From Providencia rettgeri (GTDB taxonomy: Bacteria; Pseudomonadota; Gammaproteobacteria; Enterobacterales; Enterobacteriaceae), in assembly GCF_001874625.1 (NCBI RefSeq), contig NZ_CP017671.1, positions 3,286,001 to 3,350,000 on the forward strand: a stretch of 64,000 bases of DNA, written 5' to 3'. How positions within the stretch are numbered: position 1 is the stretch's first letter; each line of letters opens with the position of its first letter. Positions 1 through 11,306 of this stretch are shown here, piece by piece. The position numbers and the translations under genes were made by a program. The notes beneath the pieces were generated by a model. It saw nothing but the letters and a program-made list of their open reading frames with translations, had not been told where the DNA came from and searched no databases.

Positions 1-611
1 GGCATAATCGCTAAGCCATCTAGGCCATCCGTTAAGTTAACCGCGTTGCTAGTCCCGACAATCACAAAGTAAGTCAATAAAATATACAGCACACCCAGTT
101 GCGGCATAACATCTTTAAAGAATGGAACAACCAACAGTGTTGCTGGTGTGTCTTTACCAATCGCGTACATTGAAAATGCAACGACTAATGCGATAACGGA
201 TTGCCAGAAATATTTCCAACGCGCGATTAACCCCCGCGTATCTTTACGAACCACTTTGCGGTAATCATCAACAAAGCCAACAATACCGTAGCCGACTAAC
301 ACCAGTAATACACACCAAACATACGGATTATCTAAGCGAGCCCATAACAGTGTTGAAACTGTAATTGAGAATAAAATCAATAAGCCGCCCATGGTTGGCG
401 TGCCGCGTTTACTAAAGTGTGACTCAGGCCCTTCACTACGAACGACTTGACCAATTTGCATTTTTTGCAAGTAAGTAATTAGATGTGGACCCATCCATAA
501 AGCAATAGCGAGTGCTGTCAGCAAACCGACAATGGCTCTGAACGTCAAATAAGAAAAGACGTTCAACACGGAAAACTTGTGGACCAACATTTCGGCAAGC
601 CAGACTAACAT
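1..611 (-). CDS. mraY: Phospho-N-acetylmuramoyl-pentapeptide transferase MraY (N-terminal part)
   Basis: Transfers phospho-MurNAc-pentapeptide from its UDP carrier to undecaprenyl phosphate, giving lipid I at the inner membrane. Only about 203 N-terminal residues are in the window; the C-terminus lies beyond the left edge. The start ([10 protein letters not shown]) and the polar motifs [23 protein letters not shown] and [12 protein letters not shown], which carry the conserved Asp residues of the family, match enterobacterial MraY closely. Hydrophobic membrane segments alternate with these loops. Its ATG at 611 overlaps the last codons of murF by 7 bp, so translation is probably coupled. Identification is secure. 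Confidence 0.96.
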   Translation of the reverse strand, partial: MLVWLAEMLVHKFSVLNVFSYLTFRAIVGLLTALAIALWMGPHLITYLQKMQIGQVVRSEGPESHFSKRGTPTMGGLLILFSITVSTLLWARLDNPYVWCVLLVLVGYGIVGFVDDYRKVVRKDTRGLIARWKYFWQSVIALVVAFSMYAIGKDTPATLLVVPFFKDVMPQLGVLYILLTYFVIVGTSNAVNLTDGLDGLAIM

Positions 612-1969
612 TCAAAGCACTCCTTTAATGCATTCACTACATCTTCCATCGCGGAGCTGCGTGAACCTTTAACTAAAATGGAAACAACATCATTCTGCTG
701 TGCTAGCGGAATTAGTCGGGACAATAAATCTGTTTTGGTGGTGAAGTGTTCACCGCACTCACTTAATTGGCTGATCAGCTCACTCAGTTCACCAACACTT
801 AATACTTTTTCTAAACCTGCTTGCTTAGCTGCGATACCAACACGTTGGTGACAATCGTGAGCGTAATCGCCTAGCTCGCCCATATCGCCGACAACCAGAA
901 TGCGATATCCCGGCATTTGTGCTAGCACATTAATAGCAGCAATCATTGAGCCATCATTTGCATTATAGGTATCATCGAAAACCACTTTATGCTCAGCTAA
1001 ACTGACAGGGTATAAGCGCCCCGGTACAGCTTGAGTTTTCGCCAAGCCATTTTTAATGTTTTCAAGGCTAGCCCCCACTGAAATGGCTAATGCACTCGCA
1101 GCAAGGACATTCGCAATATTATGCATCCCCGGAAGTGGCAATGTGATATCAGCACGCCCCACTGGTGTGTGTAAAACAAAATCCGTTGTCAGTTGCTTAA
1201 CTTGAATATCTGAAGGGTAAAAATCCACGTTAGCTTCTGGCGCTAATGAATAATACCAAACCGTCTGGCGTGGCTGAAACCGCCATTTATCACTGTAGCT
1301 ATCAAGATTAACAATCGCAGTGCCTTCTTCTGCCACACCTTGATAAATTTCACCTTTGGCCTTAGCAACCCCTTCAGGTGAACCAAAACCTGCTAAATGC
1401 GCCCCAAATAAATTATTCACTAGTGCCGCTTCAGGCTTCACTATATTCGTCGTATAAGCAATCTCATTGGGGTGATTGGCCCCCATTTCTATGACGGCAA
1501 AATCGTATTCGTCAGTCAAGCGAAATAACGTTAACGGAACACCAATATCATTATTCAAATTACCCGCGGTATATAGTGTTTTGCCCCGCTCTGACAAAAT
1601 TGACGCCACCATTTCTTTCACCGACGTCTTGCCAGAAGAGCCCGTTAAGCCAACAACTTTCGCTCGGCTTTGTTGACGTACCCACGCAGCCAGTTGCCCC
1701 ATAGCAATCCGAGTATCTTTCACGATGACTTGTGGGCAATCCACATTCAGTTTACGTGCTACCAATAAGGCTTTTGCACCCGCCTCAACCACCTGCTGTG
1801 CAAAATCATGGGCATCGAAACGCTCACCTTTTAAAGCAATAAACAAGCCGTTTTCTGGAATTTTCCGGCTATCCGTACTCACTGCGGTTAGCTGTAATTG
1901 GTTATCTGCCGTGCATTCAATCTGCCCAGCTGTAATTTGTGCTAATTGTGCAAGTGTTAGTGGGATCAT
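605..1969 (-). CDS. murF: UDP-N-acetylmuramoyl-tripeptide--D-alanyl-D-alanine ligase MurF
   Basis: Cytoplasmic Mur ligase that adds D-Ala-D-Ala to UDP-MurNAc-tripeptide, the last soluble step of peptidoglycan precursor synthesis. The 454-residue length is normal. The ATP-binding loop reads [13 protein letters not shown] near residue 107, followed by the ligase middle-domain signature [12 protein letters not shown] and the C-terminal DDTYNAND motif. The start codon overlaps the murE stop (TGATG-type overlap at 1966-1969) and the 3' end overlaps mraY, as in the standard dcw order. No irregularities seen. Confidence 0.97.
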   Translation of the reverse strand: MIPLTLAQLAQITAGQIECTADNQLQLTAVSTDSRKIPENGLFIALKGERFDAHDFAQQVVEAGAKALLVARKLNVDCPQVIVKDTRIAMGQLAAWVRQQSRAKVVGLTGSSGKTSVKEMVASILSERGKTLYTAGNLNNDIGVPLTLFRLTDEYDFAVIEMGANHPNEIAYTTNIVKPEAALVNNLFGAHLAGFGSPEGVAKAKGEIYQGVAEEGTAIVNLDSYSDKWRFQPRQTVWYYSLAPEANVDFYPSDIQVKQLTTDFVLHTPVGRADITLPLPGMHNIANVLAASALAISVGASLENIKNGLAKTQAVPGRLYPVSLAEHKVVFDDTYNANDGSMIAAINVLAQMPGYRILVVGDMGELGDYAHDCHQRVGIAAKQAGLEKVLSVGELSELISQLSECGEHFTTKTDLLSRLIPLAQQNDVVSILVKGSRSSAMEDVVNALKECFEC

Positions 1970-3453
1970 GCGATTACCCCCAATAACCTTGCGACCGTTA
2001 AGCGGTCTGAATAATCCAATTTTCGCTGGCCGATAATTTGGTAGTCTTCATGGCCTTTACCCGCGATCACAATCACATCATCTGGTGAGGCTTGCAAAAT
2101 TGTACTGGTCACCGCCTCTGGACGGCCAGGGATAGCTAATGCTCGGCTTGAATCTAACAAACCCGCCATAATGTCATTAATAATGTCAATTGGGTCTTCA
2201 CTACGAGGGTTATCATCTGTAATGACTATTTTATCAGCCCATTCTTCCGCCGCAGCCCCCATTAGTGGGCGCTTGCCTTTATCACGGTCGCCGCCACAGC
2301 CAAACACGCACCAGAGTTGCCCTTTACAGTGTAAACGAGCCGCAGCTAATGCTTTTTCTAAGGCATCAGGTGTATGGGCATAATCAACCACCACTGTCGG
2401 TTTGTTAGGTGCACTAAATACTTCCATGCGACCACACACTGGCGATAATGAGGATGTTGTCGCCATCAGTTCGCCCAATGGGTAATCCATCATTAATAAA
2501 GTTGCCATCGCCACTAATAAGTTACTGACATTAAAAGCCCCCATTAATGGGCTTTCGAACACCCCATTCCCCCACGAGGAAGCAAAGTGGATCGTCGCGC
2601 CTTTATCATGGTATTCCACCTCTGTCGCAGCTAACCATGGGCCCTGCCAACCATTAGGTATTCGATTTTCCATCGTTACCGCACAGGCCTGAGGTAAACG
2701 CTGTAACCATTTCAACCCGACATCATCATCTGCATTAATGATTTGCGATTTTGTATTATGAGTAGAAAATAATAACCATTTTGCGGCTTCGTAATTTTCC
2801 ATATCACCATGATAATCAAGGTGATCACGGCTTAAGTTGGTAAATACTGCCGCATCAAATTGTAATGCAGCCACACGGCCTTGAATTAAGCCATGTGAAG
2901 ATACTTCCATCGCAGTTAAACTCGCTTTTTTATTTAATAATTGTGTAAGTTCAAGCTGGATATCAACTGCTGAGCCAGTGGTGTTTTCACTTGGCGTAAC
3001 CTGCCCTAATAGCCCATTACCCACAGTTCCCATTACGGCACTGGTTTCACCTAAGCCTTTTGCCCACTGCGCAATTAATTGTGTTGTCGTCGTTTTACCG
3101 TTTGTCCCAGTAACACCAACTAATTTCATTTTTGTTGATGGATGTTGGTAAAACTCACCAGCAAGTGCCGACAAGCGATTATTAAGGTCATGCAGATAAA
3201 TAACAGGTACGCCGTGGATAAAACGCACTTCGCCTTCTGCCGCTTCTCCCTGTGCCTCAGCAATAACAGCGGAAACTCCTTGAGCAATTGCTTGAGGAAT
3301 ATAGTGTCGACCATCCGATTGATGACCTTTTATAGCAATGAACAGATCGCCCGAGGCAGCCTTTCGACTGTCTAGTGTCATCTCACGTAGTGAGACTGGA
3401 GCTATGCTCACACCAAAAGGTGAGAGAAGATCACAAAGATTACGATCTGCCAC
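1966..3453 (-). CDS. murE: UDP-MurNAc-tripeptide synthetase MurE (meso-DAP adding)
   Basis: Adds meso-diaminopimelate to UDP-MurNAc-L-Ala-D-Glu in the cytoplasm. The P-loop [13 protein letters not shown] lies near residue 115. The DDNPRSEDP motif near residue 410 is the DNPR signature that specifies meso-DAP rather than lysine. The 495-residue length is usual. The start at 3453 overlaps the end of ftsI by 14 bp, and the 3' end overlaps murF by 4 bp, consistent with one polycistronic dcw transcript. Confidence 0.97.
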   Translation of the reverse strand: MADRNLCDLLSPFGVSIAPVSLREMTLDSRKAASGDLFIAIKGHQSDGRHYIPQAIAQGVSAVIAEAQGEAAEGEVRFIHGVPVIYLHDLNNRLSALAGEFYQHPSTKMKLVGVTGTNGKTTTTQLIAQWAKGLGETSAVMGTVGNGLLGQVTPSENTTGSAVDIQLELTQLLNKKASLTAMEVSSHGLIQGRVAALQFDAAVFTNLSRDHLDYHGDMENYEAAKWLLFSTHNTKSQIINADDDVGLKWLQRLPQACAVTMENRIPNGWQGPWLAATEVEYHDKGATIHFASSWGNGVFESPLMGAFNVSNLLVAMATLLMMDYPLGELMATTSSLSPVCGRMEVFSAPNKPTVVVDYAHTPDALEKALAAARLHCKGQLWCVFGCGGDRDKGKRPLMGAAAEEWADKIVITDDNPRSEDPIDIINDIMAGLLDSSRALAIPGRPEAVTSTILQASPDDVIVIAGKGHEDYQIIGQRKLDYSDRLTVARLLGVIA

Positions 3454-5206
3454 TTTTAACCTCTTTTTTGCTATTCACAATTTCGTTTTGTTCGTTCGGT
3501 TGTAATGCATCAGGTTCAATATTCATGAGTCGTAAGACCCCGCCCATAATTGAACCAAATATAGGTGCAGATACCGCACCACCATAATATTTGCCTGCAC
3601 TTGGTTCGTTAATTAACACCACCAATGCATAACGCGGATTACTGGCTGGCGCAACGCCAGCGGCGTAGGCTAGATATTTTTCGACGTAACGCCCTTCAGG
3701 ACCGACTTTTTTCGCGGTCCCTGTTTTGATTGCAATGCGATAGCCTTTAATGGCTGCACTTGCACCACCACCGCCTGGTAAAGCGACGCTTTCCATCATA
3801 TGAACCACTGTTCGCATAATCGGCTCGGGAAATACACGAGTCCCTGGAACAGGAGGGTCTACCTTTGTGATAGATAATGGGCGATAAATACCAAAACTAC
3901 CGATTGTTGCATAGGCCCGCGCAAGCTGTAACGGAGTTACCATTTGCCCGTAGCCAAAAGAAAAGGTGGCCCTTTCAAGATCAGACCACCGTGTTTTTTT
4001 ACTTGGGAATATGCCACTACTTTCCCCGACTAACCCCAGATTAGTCGGCTTGCCAAACCCAAAGCGGTTATACACATCCACCAGCTCTGTGGCAGGCATC
4101 GCTAACGCCAGTTTAGAAACACCAACGTTACTCGACTTCTGTAAAATCCCAGTGATTGTTAACTCTGCATAACGCCCAACGTCTTTAATTTCATGACCGC
4201 CAACACGATATGGATAAGTATTTATCACTGAGTTTTCTTTAATAATTTTATTATGCAACGCGCTCATGACGACCATTGGTTTCACGGTCGAACCCGGTTC
4301 AAAAATATCGGTAATAGCACGATTACGCATTGCATCCATTGGTGTACCAGCAAGGTTATTAGGGTTGTAGGATGGGCTGTTAGCCATCGCTAAGATTTCC
4401 CCTGTATGCACATCCACTAAAATTGCCACACCAGATTCGGCTTTATTTTGTTGAACACCACGAGTTAACTCACGGTATACAATAGACTGAATTCGCTCAT
4501 CAATACTCAACGTTAAGTTATGAGCTGCTTGGCTATCAACCGATGAGATAGTTTCGATAACGCGTCCATTACGGTCTTTACGCACGGTACGCTCACCCGG
4601 CGCCCCTTTTAACCAACGGTCAAAGCTTTTTTCGACCCCTTCAATCCCTTCACCATCAATATTTGTCACACCAAGCAAATGCGCGGTAACTGGGCCTGAT
4701 GGGTAATAGCGGCGGGATTCTTTACGTAAATAGATCCCTGGGATTTTTAATTTTTTAACGTAATCACCGATAGATGGATTAACTTGGCGCGCTAAATACA
4801 CAAAACGGCCTCTTGGATTGGCCGATATTTTGTTGGTAATTTGTTCCAGTGGTATCTCAAGTGCATCAGCGAGTGCTTTCCAGTGCTCATCATTGCTGAT
4901 CCCCCCTTTTTCAAACACTTCTTTTGGGTCAACCCAAATTGCATTAACAGGCACACTGACGGCGAGTTGGCGCCCTTCTCGGTCACTAATCATTCCTCTT
5001 GAGGTTGCCACTTCTTGCACACGCAAAGAGCGCATGTCGCCTTCTTTTACCAGTTTTTCTGGCGCTATAATTTGTAGATAAGCCACACGCGCCAATAAAC
5101 CAGCTAACGCTAAGACAATGCATCCACACAGCAAAATAAAACGCCAGCGGATAAAGCTGGTGCTTTCATCTTGTTTCTTATTTTTCGCTGTTTTCGGTGC
5201 TTTCAT
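3440..5206 (-). CDS. ftsI: Peptidoglycan D,D-transpeptidase FtsI (PBP3)
   Basis: Septal transpeptidase of the divisome, anchored in the inner membrane with its catalytic domain in the periplasm. One N-terminal membrane helix (about residues 20-40) is followed by the PBP dimerisation domain. The three penicillin-binding motifs are present: S306-T-V-K309, S358-S-N360 and K494-T-G-T. The 588-residue length matches the family. It sits 11 bp downstream of ftsL and overlaps murE, as in other enterobacteria. Confidence 0.97.
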   Translation of the reverse strand: MKAPKTAKNKKQDESTSFIRWRFILLCGCIVLALAGLLARVAYLQIIAPEKLVKEGDMRSLRVQEVATSRGMISDREGRQLAVSVPVNAIWVDPKEVFEKGGISNDEHWKALADALEIPLEQITNKISANPRGRFVYLARQVNPSIGDYVKKLKIPGIYLRKESRRYYPSGPVTAHLLGVTNIDGEGIEGVEKSFDRWLKGAPGERTVRKDRNGRVIETISSVDSQAAHNLTLSIDERIQSIVYRELTRGVQQNKAESGVAILVDVHTGEILAMANSPSYNPNNLAGTPMDAMRNRAITDIFEPGSTVKPMVVMSALHNKIIKENSVINTYPYRVGGHEIKDVGRYAELTITGILQKSSNVGVSKLALAMPATELVDVYNRFGFGKPTNLGLVGESSGIFPSKKTRWSDLERATFSFGYGQMVTPLQLARAYATIGSFGIYRPLSITKVDPPVPGTRVFPEPIMRTVVHMMESVALPGGGGASAAIKGYRIAIKTGTAKKVGPEGRYVEKYLAYAAGVAPASNPRYALVVLINEPSAGKYYGGAVSAPIFGSIMGGVLRLMNIEPDALQPNEQNEIVNSKKEVKSGRS

Positions 5207-5217
5207 TAGGGACCTTT

Positions 5218-5538
5218 TTATTGTTTAGAAACAATAATTTTTTCTTGTGATGGTTCAACTTGTACCATCTGTAATTTATCAATAGACAAACGTTCTATCC
5301 GGCTATGGCTCGCTAATGCATTTTCCTCAAGGATCAGATTGCGCCATTCAATATCTAGCGAGTCTTTCTCTTCGTAGAGCCTGTCTTTCGCAGCAGTTAA
5401 CAAACGTGTCTCATGTGCCGTGGTCACCACAAATATTGCACTAACAATAATTGCAGCTAATAAAATCAAAGGAACAACGCCATAACGGAATAAATCGCGC
5501 CCAATCACGCGTGCTAGGCTGTGCCTTTCAGGAACCAT
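5218..5538 (-). CDS. ftsL: Cell division protein FtsL
   Basis: Bitopic divisome protein that forms the FtsQLB complex and recruits and activates FtsWI. The 106 residues comprise a short cytoplasmic tail, one membrane helix (about 20-40, VVPLILLAAIIVSAIFVV) and a periplasmic coiled-coil-like stretch rich in Glu, Leu and Arg. Its ATG overlaps the rsmH stop (TAATG), so it is translationally coupled. Sequence is poorly conserved in the family, but position and topology make the call firm. Confidence 0.94.
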   Translation of the reverse strand: MVPERHSLARVIGRDLFRYGVVPLILLAAIIVSAIFVVTTAHETRLLTAAKDRLYEEKDSLDIEWRNLILEENALASHSRIERLSIDKLQMVQVEPSQEKIIVSKQ

Positions 5539-6491
5539 TATTGCCCCGCCTTTTCTGCAAAACGCAGCACAGAGCTACGTGCGCGTGGATTTTCGTTTAT
5601 TTCCCTATCTGAAGGCTTCATTTTCCCTAAGTCGCGCAATTTCGCAGCACCGAGTTCCTTTATTTGACTCTCCGTGAGGGGTATCCCCGCAGGTACAGTA
5701 GGCCCTTTGCTATTTTTGCGAATGAATCGTTTAACTAGCCTATCTTCCAAAGAGTGGAAACTAATTACAGATAAACGCCCATTTGGAGCAAGTACATTCA
5801 TCGCCCCCTCTAATGCCTGTTCAATTTCTTCCAATTCGCTATTGATATAAATACGAATCGCTTGAAAACTGCGGGTTGCTGGGTGCTTATGTCGGTCTTT
5901 CATTGGACTAACTTTGGCAATTAATTCAGCAAGGTGCCGCGTACGAGTTAATGGCTCTTCTTCTGGATTGTGATTACGTTCAACGATCGCCCTTGCGATA
6001 CGCTTAGCAAAACGCTCTTCACCAAATGTTTTAAGTACCCAAGCAATGTCATCTGCCTCAGCGTTCATCAGCCATTGTTGTGCTGACTGGCCTTTCGTTG
6101 GGTCCATTCTCATGTCTAATGGCCCATCACGCATGAAGGAAAACCCCCTTTCTGGGTCATCTAATTGCGGCGAAGAAACACCTAAATCCAACAAGACCCC
6201 ATCAACTTTACCCACTAAACCTTCTTCTTCTACGTAGGCTGCTATATCAGAAAACGGCCCATGTTTAATCATAAAACGAGGGTCATCAATACTTTGTGCT
6301 GCTTTTATGGCTTCTGGGTCACGGTCAATGGCTATCAATCGACCATGTTCACCCAGTTGGCTTAAAACCAGACGGGAGTGCCCACCGCGACCAAATGTGC
6401 CGTCGATGTATACCCCATTAGGCTGAATATTTAAGCCATTAACGGCTTCATCCAATAATACTGTTACGTGCTTAAATTGCTGTTGCGTCAT
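5538..6491 (-). CDS. rsmH: 16S rRNA (cytosine1402-N4)-methyltransferase RsmH (MraW)
   Basis: SAM-dependent methyltransferase for N4 of C1402 in the 16S rRNA decoding centre. The opening [13 protein letters not shown] and the SAM-binding GTFGRGGHS motif near residue 32 are diagnostic. Further on, [12 protein letters not shown] and the C-terminal [13 protein letters not shown] are also family signatures. The 317 residues are the usual length. It lies 2 bp after mraZ and overlaps ftsL by a base, within the dcw operon. Confidence 0.97.
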   Translation of the reverse strand: MTQQQFKHVTVLLDEAVNGLNIQPNGVYIDGTFGRGGHSRLVLSQLGEHGRLIAIDRDPEAIKAAQSIDDPRFMIKHGPFSDIAAYVEEEGLVGKVDGVLLDLGVSSPQLDDPERGFSFMRDGPLDMRMDPTKGQSAQQWLMNAEADDIAWVLKTFGEERFAKRIARAIVERNHNPEEEPLTRTRHLAELIAKVSPMKDRHKHPATRSFQAIRIYINSELEEIEQALEGAMNVLAPNGRLSVISFHSLEDRLVKRFIRKNSKGPTVPAGIPLTESQIKELGAAKLRDLGKMKPSDREINENPRARSSVLRFAEKAGQ

Positions 6492-6493
6492 TG

Positions 6494-6952
6494 TTATAGT
6501 GACAAATCCTGTAAGCGGGCTGAAAGTGGTTCATTGGTAAGGCGTTCAGCGGCAATATCGTCATCCACTTGCTGATACCAAGTTTGTTCATCCCAAAGTT
6601 CAAATTTATTAATCTGGCCAACCAACATGACCTCTTTGGTTAGCCCTGCGTGTTGACGCAATGTACTGGCTAACAAAAGACGCCCCGCATTGTCCATTTG
6701 GCATTCACTTGCATGGCCAAGCAAAAGCCTTTGTACGCGCCGTTCTGCAATGTTCATGGTCGATAACCGAGAAAGTTTTTCTTCGATGATCTCCCATTCG
6801 GGTAAGGTATAAAGCAGCAGGCATGGCTGGTGAAGGTCAATGGTACAAACCATTTGCCCTTTTGATTCCTCGTTCAGCATTCCTCGATAACGAGTAGGCA
6901 CGGTTAAACGCCCTTTGCTGTCGAGATTAACCAGTGTTGCCCCACGAAACAT
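6494..6952 (-). CDS. mraZ: Transcriptional regulator MraZ
   Basis: First gene of the dcw operon, a 152-residue SpoVT/AbrB-like protein with two repeated DNA-binding halves. The start [23 protein letters not shown] and the second-half motif near residues 80-95 match the family. MraZ assembles into rings and represses the mra promoter by binding spaced TGGG repeats. Such repeats lie directly upstream (6981-7008), so autoregulation is likely. Confidence 0.96.
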   Translation of the reverse strand: MFRGATLVNLDSKGRLTVPTRYRGMLNEESKGQMVCTIDLHQPCLLLYTLPEWEIIEEKLSRLSTMNIAERRVQRLLLGHASECQMDNAGRLLLASTLRQHAGLTKEVMLVGQINKFELWDEQTWYQQVDDDIAAERLTNEPLSARLQDLSL

Positions 6953-6980
6953 ACCCGATTAAACCCCTTTTATTTCCAAG

Positions 6981-7044
6981 CCACCCACTTTACCCCACAA
7001 TTCACCACATATAAAGTTTACGAATGGTATGAAAACCTTGTCAA
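6981..7044 (-). promoter_or_regulatory. mraZ/dcw promoter with MraZ-box repeats
   Basis: On the minus strand a TTGACA -35 (7044-7039) is followed at 18 bp by TAAACT as a possible -10. Between it and mraZ the strand reads TGGTGAATTGTGGGGTAAAG and then TGGGTGG: three TGG(G) repeats spaced 10 bp apart. This is the pattern of the E. coli MraZ operator. The assignment of -10 is tentative; the repeats are clear. Confidence 0.7.
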
Positions 7045-7540
7045 GCCAGTCAGATTGAGCTTTAGCTTTATTTACAGAACAATTCAGAAAAAATAATGGC
7101 GGGTAAAATCTTACTGGGAAAGAAAATAAGAAATAACAGATTGATATAATTGACATATTTTATAGAACACAGTCTAAATAAACTAAATTATGATAATTTG
7201 ACTAAAAATCAAACAATTTGTTATAAGTCTGACCTATGTTTTATTTTTAATCCGTGCATCTCTCACCAATTTTTTGGGTTTACTTGGTCTTAAAACAACC
7301 ACTAATATATAATCACAGCAAAAACACCCCTGTAAAAAAATAAAACCATTATATTTCAACCCAATAAATAACTGTTTTAATAAACAGTATTAATTAATAG
7401 AAGATTTACAAACTAATTTTTTATAAAACAGTCAGACTCGAATTCTCACTCTAATCCGCTAATTTAGCTTTCACTGTTAAATGGTTAATAAATATTTTAA
7501 GATAATTCCCAAAGTTAAATATTTACCTATTTTTGCATAT
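7045..7540. other. Intergenic stretch between mraZ promoter and cra terminator
   Basis: About 500 bp of AT-rich sequence with no convincing ORF or RNA. A 65-codon frame at 6959-7156 lacks a ribosome binding site and spans the mraZ promoter, so I do not accept it. Nothing else seen. Confidence 0.5.
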
Positions 7541-7567
7541 AAAAAAAAGCCCCTACTGTGTAGGGGC
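7541..7567 (-). terminator. Rho-independent terminator after cra
   Basis: On the minus strand GCCCCTAC-ACA-GTAGGGGC forms an 8-bp GC-rich stem followed by eight T. It lies about 80 bp past the cra stop codon and separates cra from the dcw promoter. Confidence 0.88.
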
Positions 7568-7649
7568 CGTTATCTTACTCATTTTTGTGATTAACATCAC
7601 TCATTATCGCATAAATAATTAACTGTTCGGCTAAAGTTAAAGCGAGTAA

Positions 7650-8660
7650 TTATTGCTTACGACCTAAACTTCCACGACGACATAAATCACGACGAATACG
7701 GGTGACACCCGGTTCCGGTTTTTGTTTTTCATCTAGGCTGGCTAATACCAACTCTAAGATACGTTCTGCTATGTCTCTATGACGCTGAGCTAGGGAAAGC
7801 ACAGGGCACCCCAGAAAATCTAACAGTTCGTTATCACCAAAGGTGGCAATGACCATGTGTTCCGGTAAACGACCGCTGCGTTTAAGCGCAATATCAAGTA
7901 CCCCTTGTAGCAAGGAGAATGACGTCGTGAACAACGCATCAGGCATTTCATTACCACTATCAAGCCAGTGGGCAAAAACTTCCGCTGCTGAATCCCGTTC
8001 ATAGCTATTTGCATATAAATAATCAACTTGGCGAGGGTCTTCGTTCCATGCTTTACGAAAACCTTGCTCACGCAAATAGCTGACAGATAACTCAGGTAAT
8101 GCCCCTAAATACAATACCGATTCAGCTTTAAACTTACGCAATTCTGCTGAAATCATGAAAGCATCTTCTTGGTCATCCCCTACTACGCTAATAAAGTGCT
8201 CTTTTTCAAGGGCTCTATCGAGTGCAATAATAGGTAAAGAACGGTTTGCCCAGCGCTGGTAAAACGGGTGCTCTGGGGGTAATGCCGTTGAAACAATAAT
8301 GGCATCAACTTGCCGTTGCAGAAGGTGTTCAACGCAGCGGATTTCGTTGTCTGGTTGGTCTTCTGAGCACGCAATGAGTAATTGGTAACCACGCTGGCGT
8401 GCCTGCCTTTCAAGGTAGTTCGCTATACGGGTATAGCTGGTATTTTCCAGATCAGGGATCACTAACCCTATAGAACGGGTACGACCTGCACGTAAACCCG
8501 CCGCGACTGCATTTGGATGGTAATTGTGCTCTCTGACGACTGCCATCACTTTTTCTACAGTTTTATCGCTGACTCGATACTGCTTGGCCTTGCCGTTGAT
8601 CACATAACTAGCCGTTGTGCGGGAAACACCCGCTAGACGGGCTATCTCATCCAGTTTCAC
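7650..8660 (-). CDS. cra: Catabolite repressor/activator Cra (FruR)
   Basis: LacI-family regulator that responds to fructose phosphates and controls glycolytic versus gluconeogenic flux. I choose the GTG at 8660 ([20 protein letters not shown]): it matches the E. coli N-terminus and is preceded by AGAGG at suitable spacing. The open frame continues 13 codons further upstream without such support. The HTH is at about residues 3-22, with a hinge region and then a periplasmic-binding-protein-like ligand domain ([13 protein letters not shown] onward). It has 336 residues with this start. The neighbourhood mraZ-cra-ilvHI is as in E. coli. Confidence 0.95.
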   Translation of the reverse strand: MKLDEIARLAGVSRTTASYVINGKAKQYRVSDKTVEKVMAVVREHNYHPNAVAAGLRAGRTRSIGLVIPDLENTSYTRIANYLERQARQRGYQLLIACSEDQPDNEIRCVEHLLQRQVDAIIVSTALPPEHPFYQRWANRSLPIIALDRALEKEHFISVVGDDQEDAFMISAELRKFKAESVLYLGALPELSVSYLREQGFRKAWNEDPRQVDYLYANSYERDSAAEVFAHWLDSGNEMPDALFTTSFSLLQGVLDIALKRSGRLPEHMVIATFGDNELLDFLGCPVLSLAQRHRDIAERILELVLASLDEKQKPEPGVTRIRRDLCRRGSLGRKQ

Positions 8661-8744
8661 GTTAACCTCTTTACAATTTTGGGAATAGCTCCGAGTCATT
8701 CGGAGCCTTAAACGCGAGTATTCTACCTTTGGAAGATAAATTTT

Positions 8745-9236
8745 TCATCGCATAATTTTATCACCACGTGAAACACCGACGATCCCTGAGCGCACAACTT
8801 CAACAATTTCAGCAACACCGCGTACAGATTCGATAAAAGCATCGAGTTTTTCGCTTGTTCCCGCTAGCTGAACGGTATAAAGCGTTGGAGTCACATCTAC
8901 GATTTGCCCACGGAAAATATCAGCACAACGTTTCACTTCATCACGCCCATAACCGGAAGCTTGTAGCTTCACTAACATGACCTCGCGTTCAATATGTGCT
9001 GACGCTGTTAGCTCACTGACACGCAAAACATCAACCAGTTTATGCAATTGCTTTTCTATTTGCTCAAGCACCTTTGCATCACCTTTAGTTTGGATGGTCA
9101 TCCGTGACAAGGTTGGGTCATCCGTTGGTGCGACGGTTAGGCTTTCAATATTATAACCACGTTGAGAAAACAGACCTATGACGCGGGACAAAGCACCTGA
9201 TTCATTTTCTAATAAAACGGATAAAATACGACGCAT
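8745..9236 (-). CDS. ilvH: Acetolactate synthase III small subunit IlvH
   Basis: Regulatory subunit of acetohydroxyacid synthase III; it binds valine and stimulates the catalytic subunit in branched-chain amino acid synthesis. The start [19 protein letters not shown] (ATG at 9236) matches E. coli IlvH, giving 163 residues; an upstream in-frame start at 9266 lies inside ilvI and is unlikely. An N-terminal ACT domain contains the [13 protein letters not shown] motif. It begins 2 bp after the ilvI stop, so the two genes are coupled. Confidence 0.96.
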   Translation of the reverse strand: MRRILSVLLENESGALSRVIGLFSQRGYNIESLTVAPTDDPTLSRMTIQTKGDAKVLEQIEKQLHKLVDVLRVSELTASAHIEREVMLVKLQASGYGRDEVKRCADIFRGQIVDVTPTLYTVQLAGTSEKLDAFIESVRGVAEIVEVVRSGIVGVSRGDKIMR

Positions 9237-9238
9237 GA

Positions 9239-10966
9239 TCAGGTCCTCTCTGTTTTGCTCAACCACATTTCATCCATTGCCCCACCACGGATTTGCATTG
9301 GATAGACGTGCTCAGTTTCATCAATATTAATATCAACAAATACTAACCGTTGATTTTCGTTCACCTCAACGAGGGCTTGTTGCAACTTGGTTTCAAGTTC
9401 ATCAGGTGAGGAGATTGAAATCCCCACATGACCATAAGCCTCTGCTAACTTAATAAAGTCAGGTAATGATTCCATATAAGATTGTGAATGGCGACCTTGG
9501 TAAATCATGTCCTGCCATTGTTTCACCATACCTAAGAAACCGTTATTTAAATTAAGTACGACAACTGGCAAACCATATTGCAGCGCGGTTGAAAGCTCTT
9601 GAATATTCATTTGGATGCTGCCATCGCCAGTCACACAAATAACCGTTGATTTAGGGTGTGCTAATTTCACCCCTAATGCAGCTGGCAAACCAAACCCCAT
9701 CGTGCCTAAGCCACCTGAGTTAATCCAATGACGTGGTTTATCAAAAGGGTAATATAATGCAGCAAACATTTGATGTTGCCCTACATCAGACGTGACATAG
9801 GCTTCCCCATTCGTTAAACGATAGATCATTTCAATCGCCTGCTGGGGCTTAACTTTTGTTGAGTTAGTTTCATAACGCAAACATTGTTTAGTACGCCATT
9901 GCGCTATATCTTTCCACCAATCTTTGAGCGCTTGGCTGTCTTGTTGTGATGATGTTTGCTCTAACTGACCCAGCATTTGTTTTAGTGTTAATTTGGCATC
10001 TCCGACAATAGGAATGTCCGCATTAACCGTTTTTGAGATAGACGTTGGGTCAACATCAATTTGAATGACCGTCGCGTTTGGACAGTATTTTTCTAAATTG
10101 TTGGTTGTACGGTCATCAAAGCGCACACCAACTGCAAAAATAACATCCGAGTTATGCATAACCTTATTGGCTTCATAGGTACCATGCATACCTAGCATAC
10201 CAACAGACTGCTGGTGAGTTTCAGGGAAAGCCCCTAACCCCATTAGTGTGGATACTACCGGCAATTGCAGTTTCTCAGCCAGTTCAATAATTTCTGCGGA
10301 GCAATTTGCATTGATGGCACCCCCACCAATATAAAAAACCGGTTTTTTTGCTGCGACTAGCTTAGATAGCGCTTTTTTTATTTGGCCTTTATGCCCTTGC
10401 AATGTTGGGTTATAAGAACGCAAAGAGACACTGTCTGGATAACGGTAAGCAAATTTTAAAGCCGGATTAACGGTATCTTTTGGAAAATCAATGACCACCG
10501 GACCCGGACGACCGCTGGCTGCAATATAAAAAGCTTTTTTGATTGTTTCAGGGATCTCTTGTGCATCTTTAATTAAAAAGCTGTGTTTAACTATTGGACG
10601 AGAAATCCCAACCATATCGCATTCTTGGAAAGCATCATTGCCAATTAGCGAACTAGCAACCTGCCCTGATAACACGACCATCGGAACAGAGTCCATATAT
10701 GCTGTCGCTATCCCTGTGATTGCATTCGTTGCACCAGGACCCGATGTCACAAGCACCACGCCGACATCCCCTGTTGAACGAGCGTAACCGTCTGCCATAT
10801 GCACCGCAGCCTGTTCATGACGCACTAAAATATGTTCTACCCCACCAACAGTGTGAAGTGCGTCATAAATATCTAATACTGCACCGCCTGGATAACCAAA
10901 CACGTGCTTTACTCCTTGGTCAATCAATGATTTGACGACCATTTCAGCTCCCGACAACATCTCCAT
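9239..10966 (-). CDS. ilvI: Acetolactate synthase III large subunit IlvI
   Basis: ThDP- and FAD-dependent enzyme making acetolactate or acetohydroxybutyrate for valine, leucine and isoleucine. The start [11 protein letters not shown] (ATG 10966, preceded by GGGGG at about 7 bp) matches the family; an upstream in-frame start at 11008 has less support. The catalytic glutamate is in [13 protein letters not shown] near residue 47, and the ThDP motif [17 protein letters not shown] lies in the C-terminal third. It has 575 residues. It forms an operon with ilvH. Confidence 0.96.
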   Translation of the reverse strand: MEMLSGAEMVVKSLIDQGVKHVFGYPGGAVLDIYDALHTVGGVEHILVRHEQAAVHMADGYARSTGDVGVVLVTSGPGATNAITGIATAYMDSVPMVVLSGQVASSLIGNDAFQECDMVGISRPIVKHSFLIKDAQEIPETIKKAFYIAASGRPGPVVIDFPKDTVNPALKFAYRYPDSVSLRSYNPTLQGHKGQIKKALSKLVAAKKPVFYIGGGAINANCSAEIIELAEKLQLPVVSTLMGLGAFPETHQQSVGMLGMHGTYEANKVMHNSDVIFAVGVRFDDRTTNNLEKYCPNATVIQIDVDPTSISKTVNADIPIVGDAKLTLKQMLGQLEQTSSQQDSQALKDWWKDIAQWRTKQCLRYETNSTKVKPQQAIEMIYRLTNGEAYVTSDVGQHQMFAALYYPFDKPRHWINSGGLGTMGFGLPAALGVKLAHPKSTVICVTGDGSIQMNIQELSTALQYGLPVVVLNLNNGFLGMVKQWQDMIYQGRHSQSYMESLPDFIKLAEAYGHVGISISSPDELETKLQQALVEVNENQRLVFVDINIDETEHVYPMQIRGGAMDEMWLSKTERT

Positions 10967-11256
10967 GAGTTTGCCCCCAGACATTATTTGCAAGTTAAGA
11001 GGTATCAATTACCCCTTTATTTTTATCATTAAAATAGGTGAATTAGTGCTATTAACATATCGCTCCGGCTGAAACGAAGCAAACATCATTTTCAGCACCA
11101 AGTACATTAAACTTTCAGATAATCTTGAACATCAGTTGTTGGTAGGTAGATTGACTATATATGAAAAAAATAGGAGGTTGAATGACTAGTTTAGCTAAAA
11201 AAACAGTGGAATTTCCCTTCGCATTGTCAGTTGCAAAAATCACAAGGTTCATAAAC
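10967..11256. other. ilvI upstream region
   Basis: AT-rich spacer of about 290 bp between ilvI and the terminator of the next gene. In E. coli ilvIH is controlled by Lrp through several upstream sites; the AT-rich tract here would suit that, but I cannot assign individual Lrp sites by eye. No leader peptide or attenuator hairpin is seen. Confidence 0.4.
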
Positions 11257-11291
11257 AAAAAGCCACCCAAGTAAGTTAGCTTGAATGGCTT
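11257..11291 (-). terminator. Terminator after the acyl-CoA ligase gene
   Basis: On the minus strand AGCCATTCAAG and CTTGGGTGGCT form an 11-bp stem (two G-U pairs) with an 8-nt loop, followed by TTTTTG. It lies just past the stop of the ligase gene at 11307. Confidence 0.75.
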
Positions 11292-11306
11292 TAGTTTCTA
11301 TATCTA

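Noticed and set aside
6959-7156. 65-codon minus-strand ORF upstream of mraZ
   Set aside because: It covers the mraZ promoter and MraZ boxes, has no ribosome binding site and has low-complexity composition.
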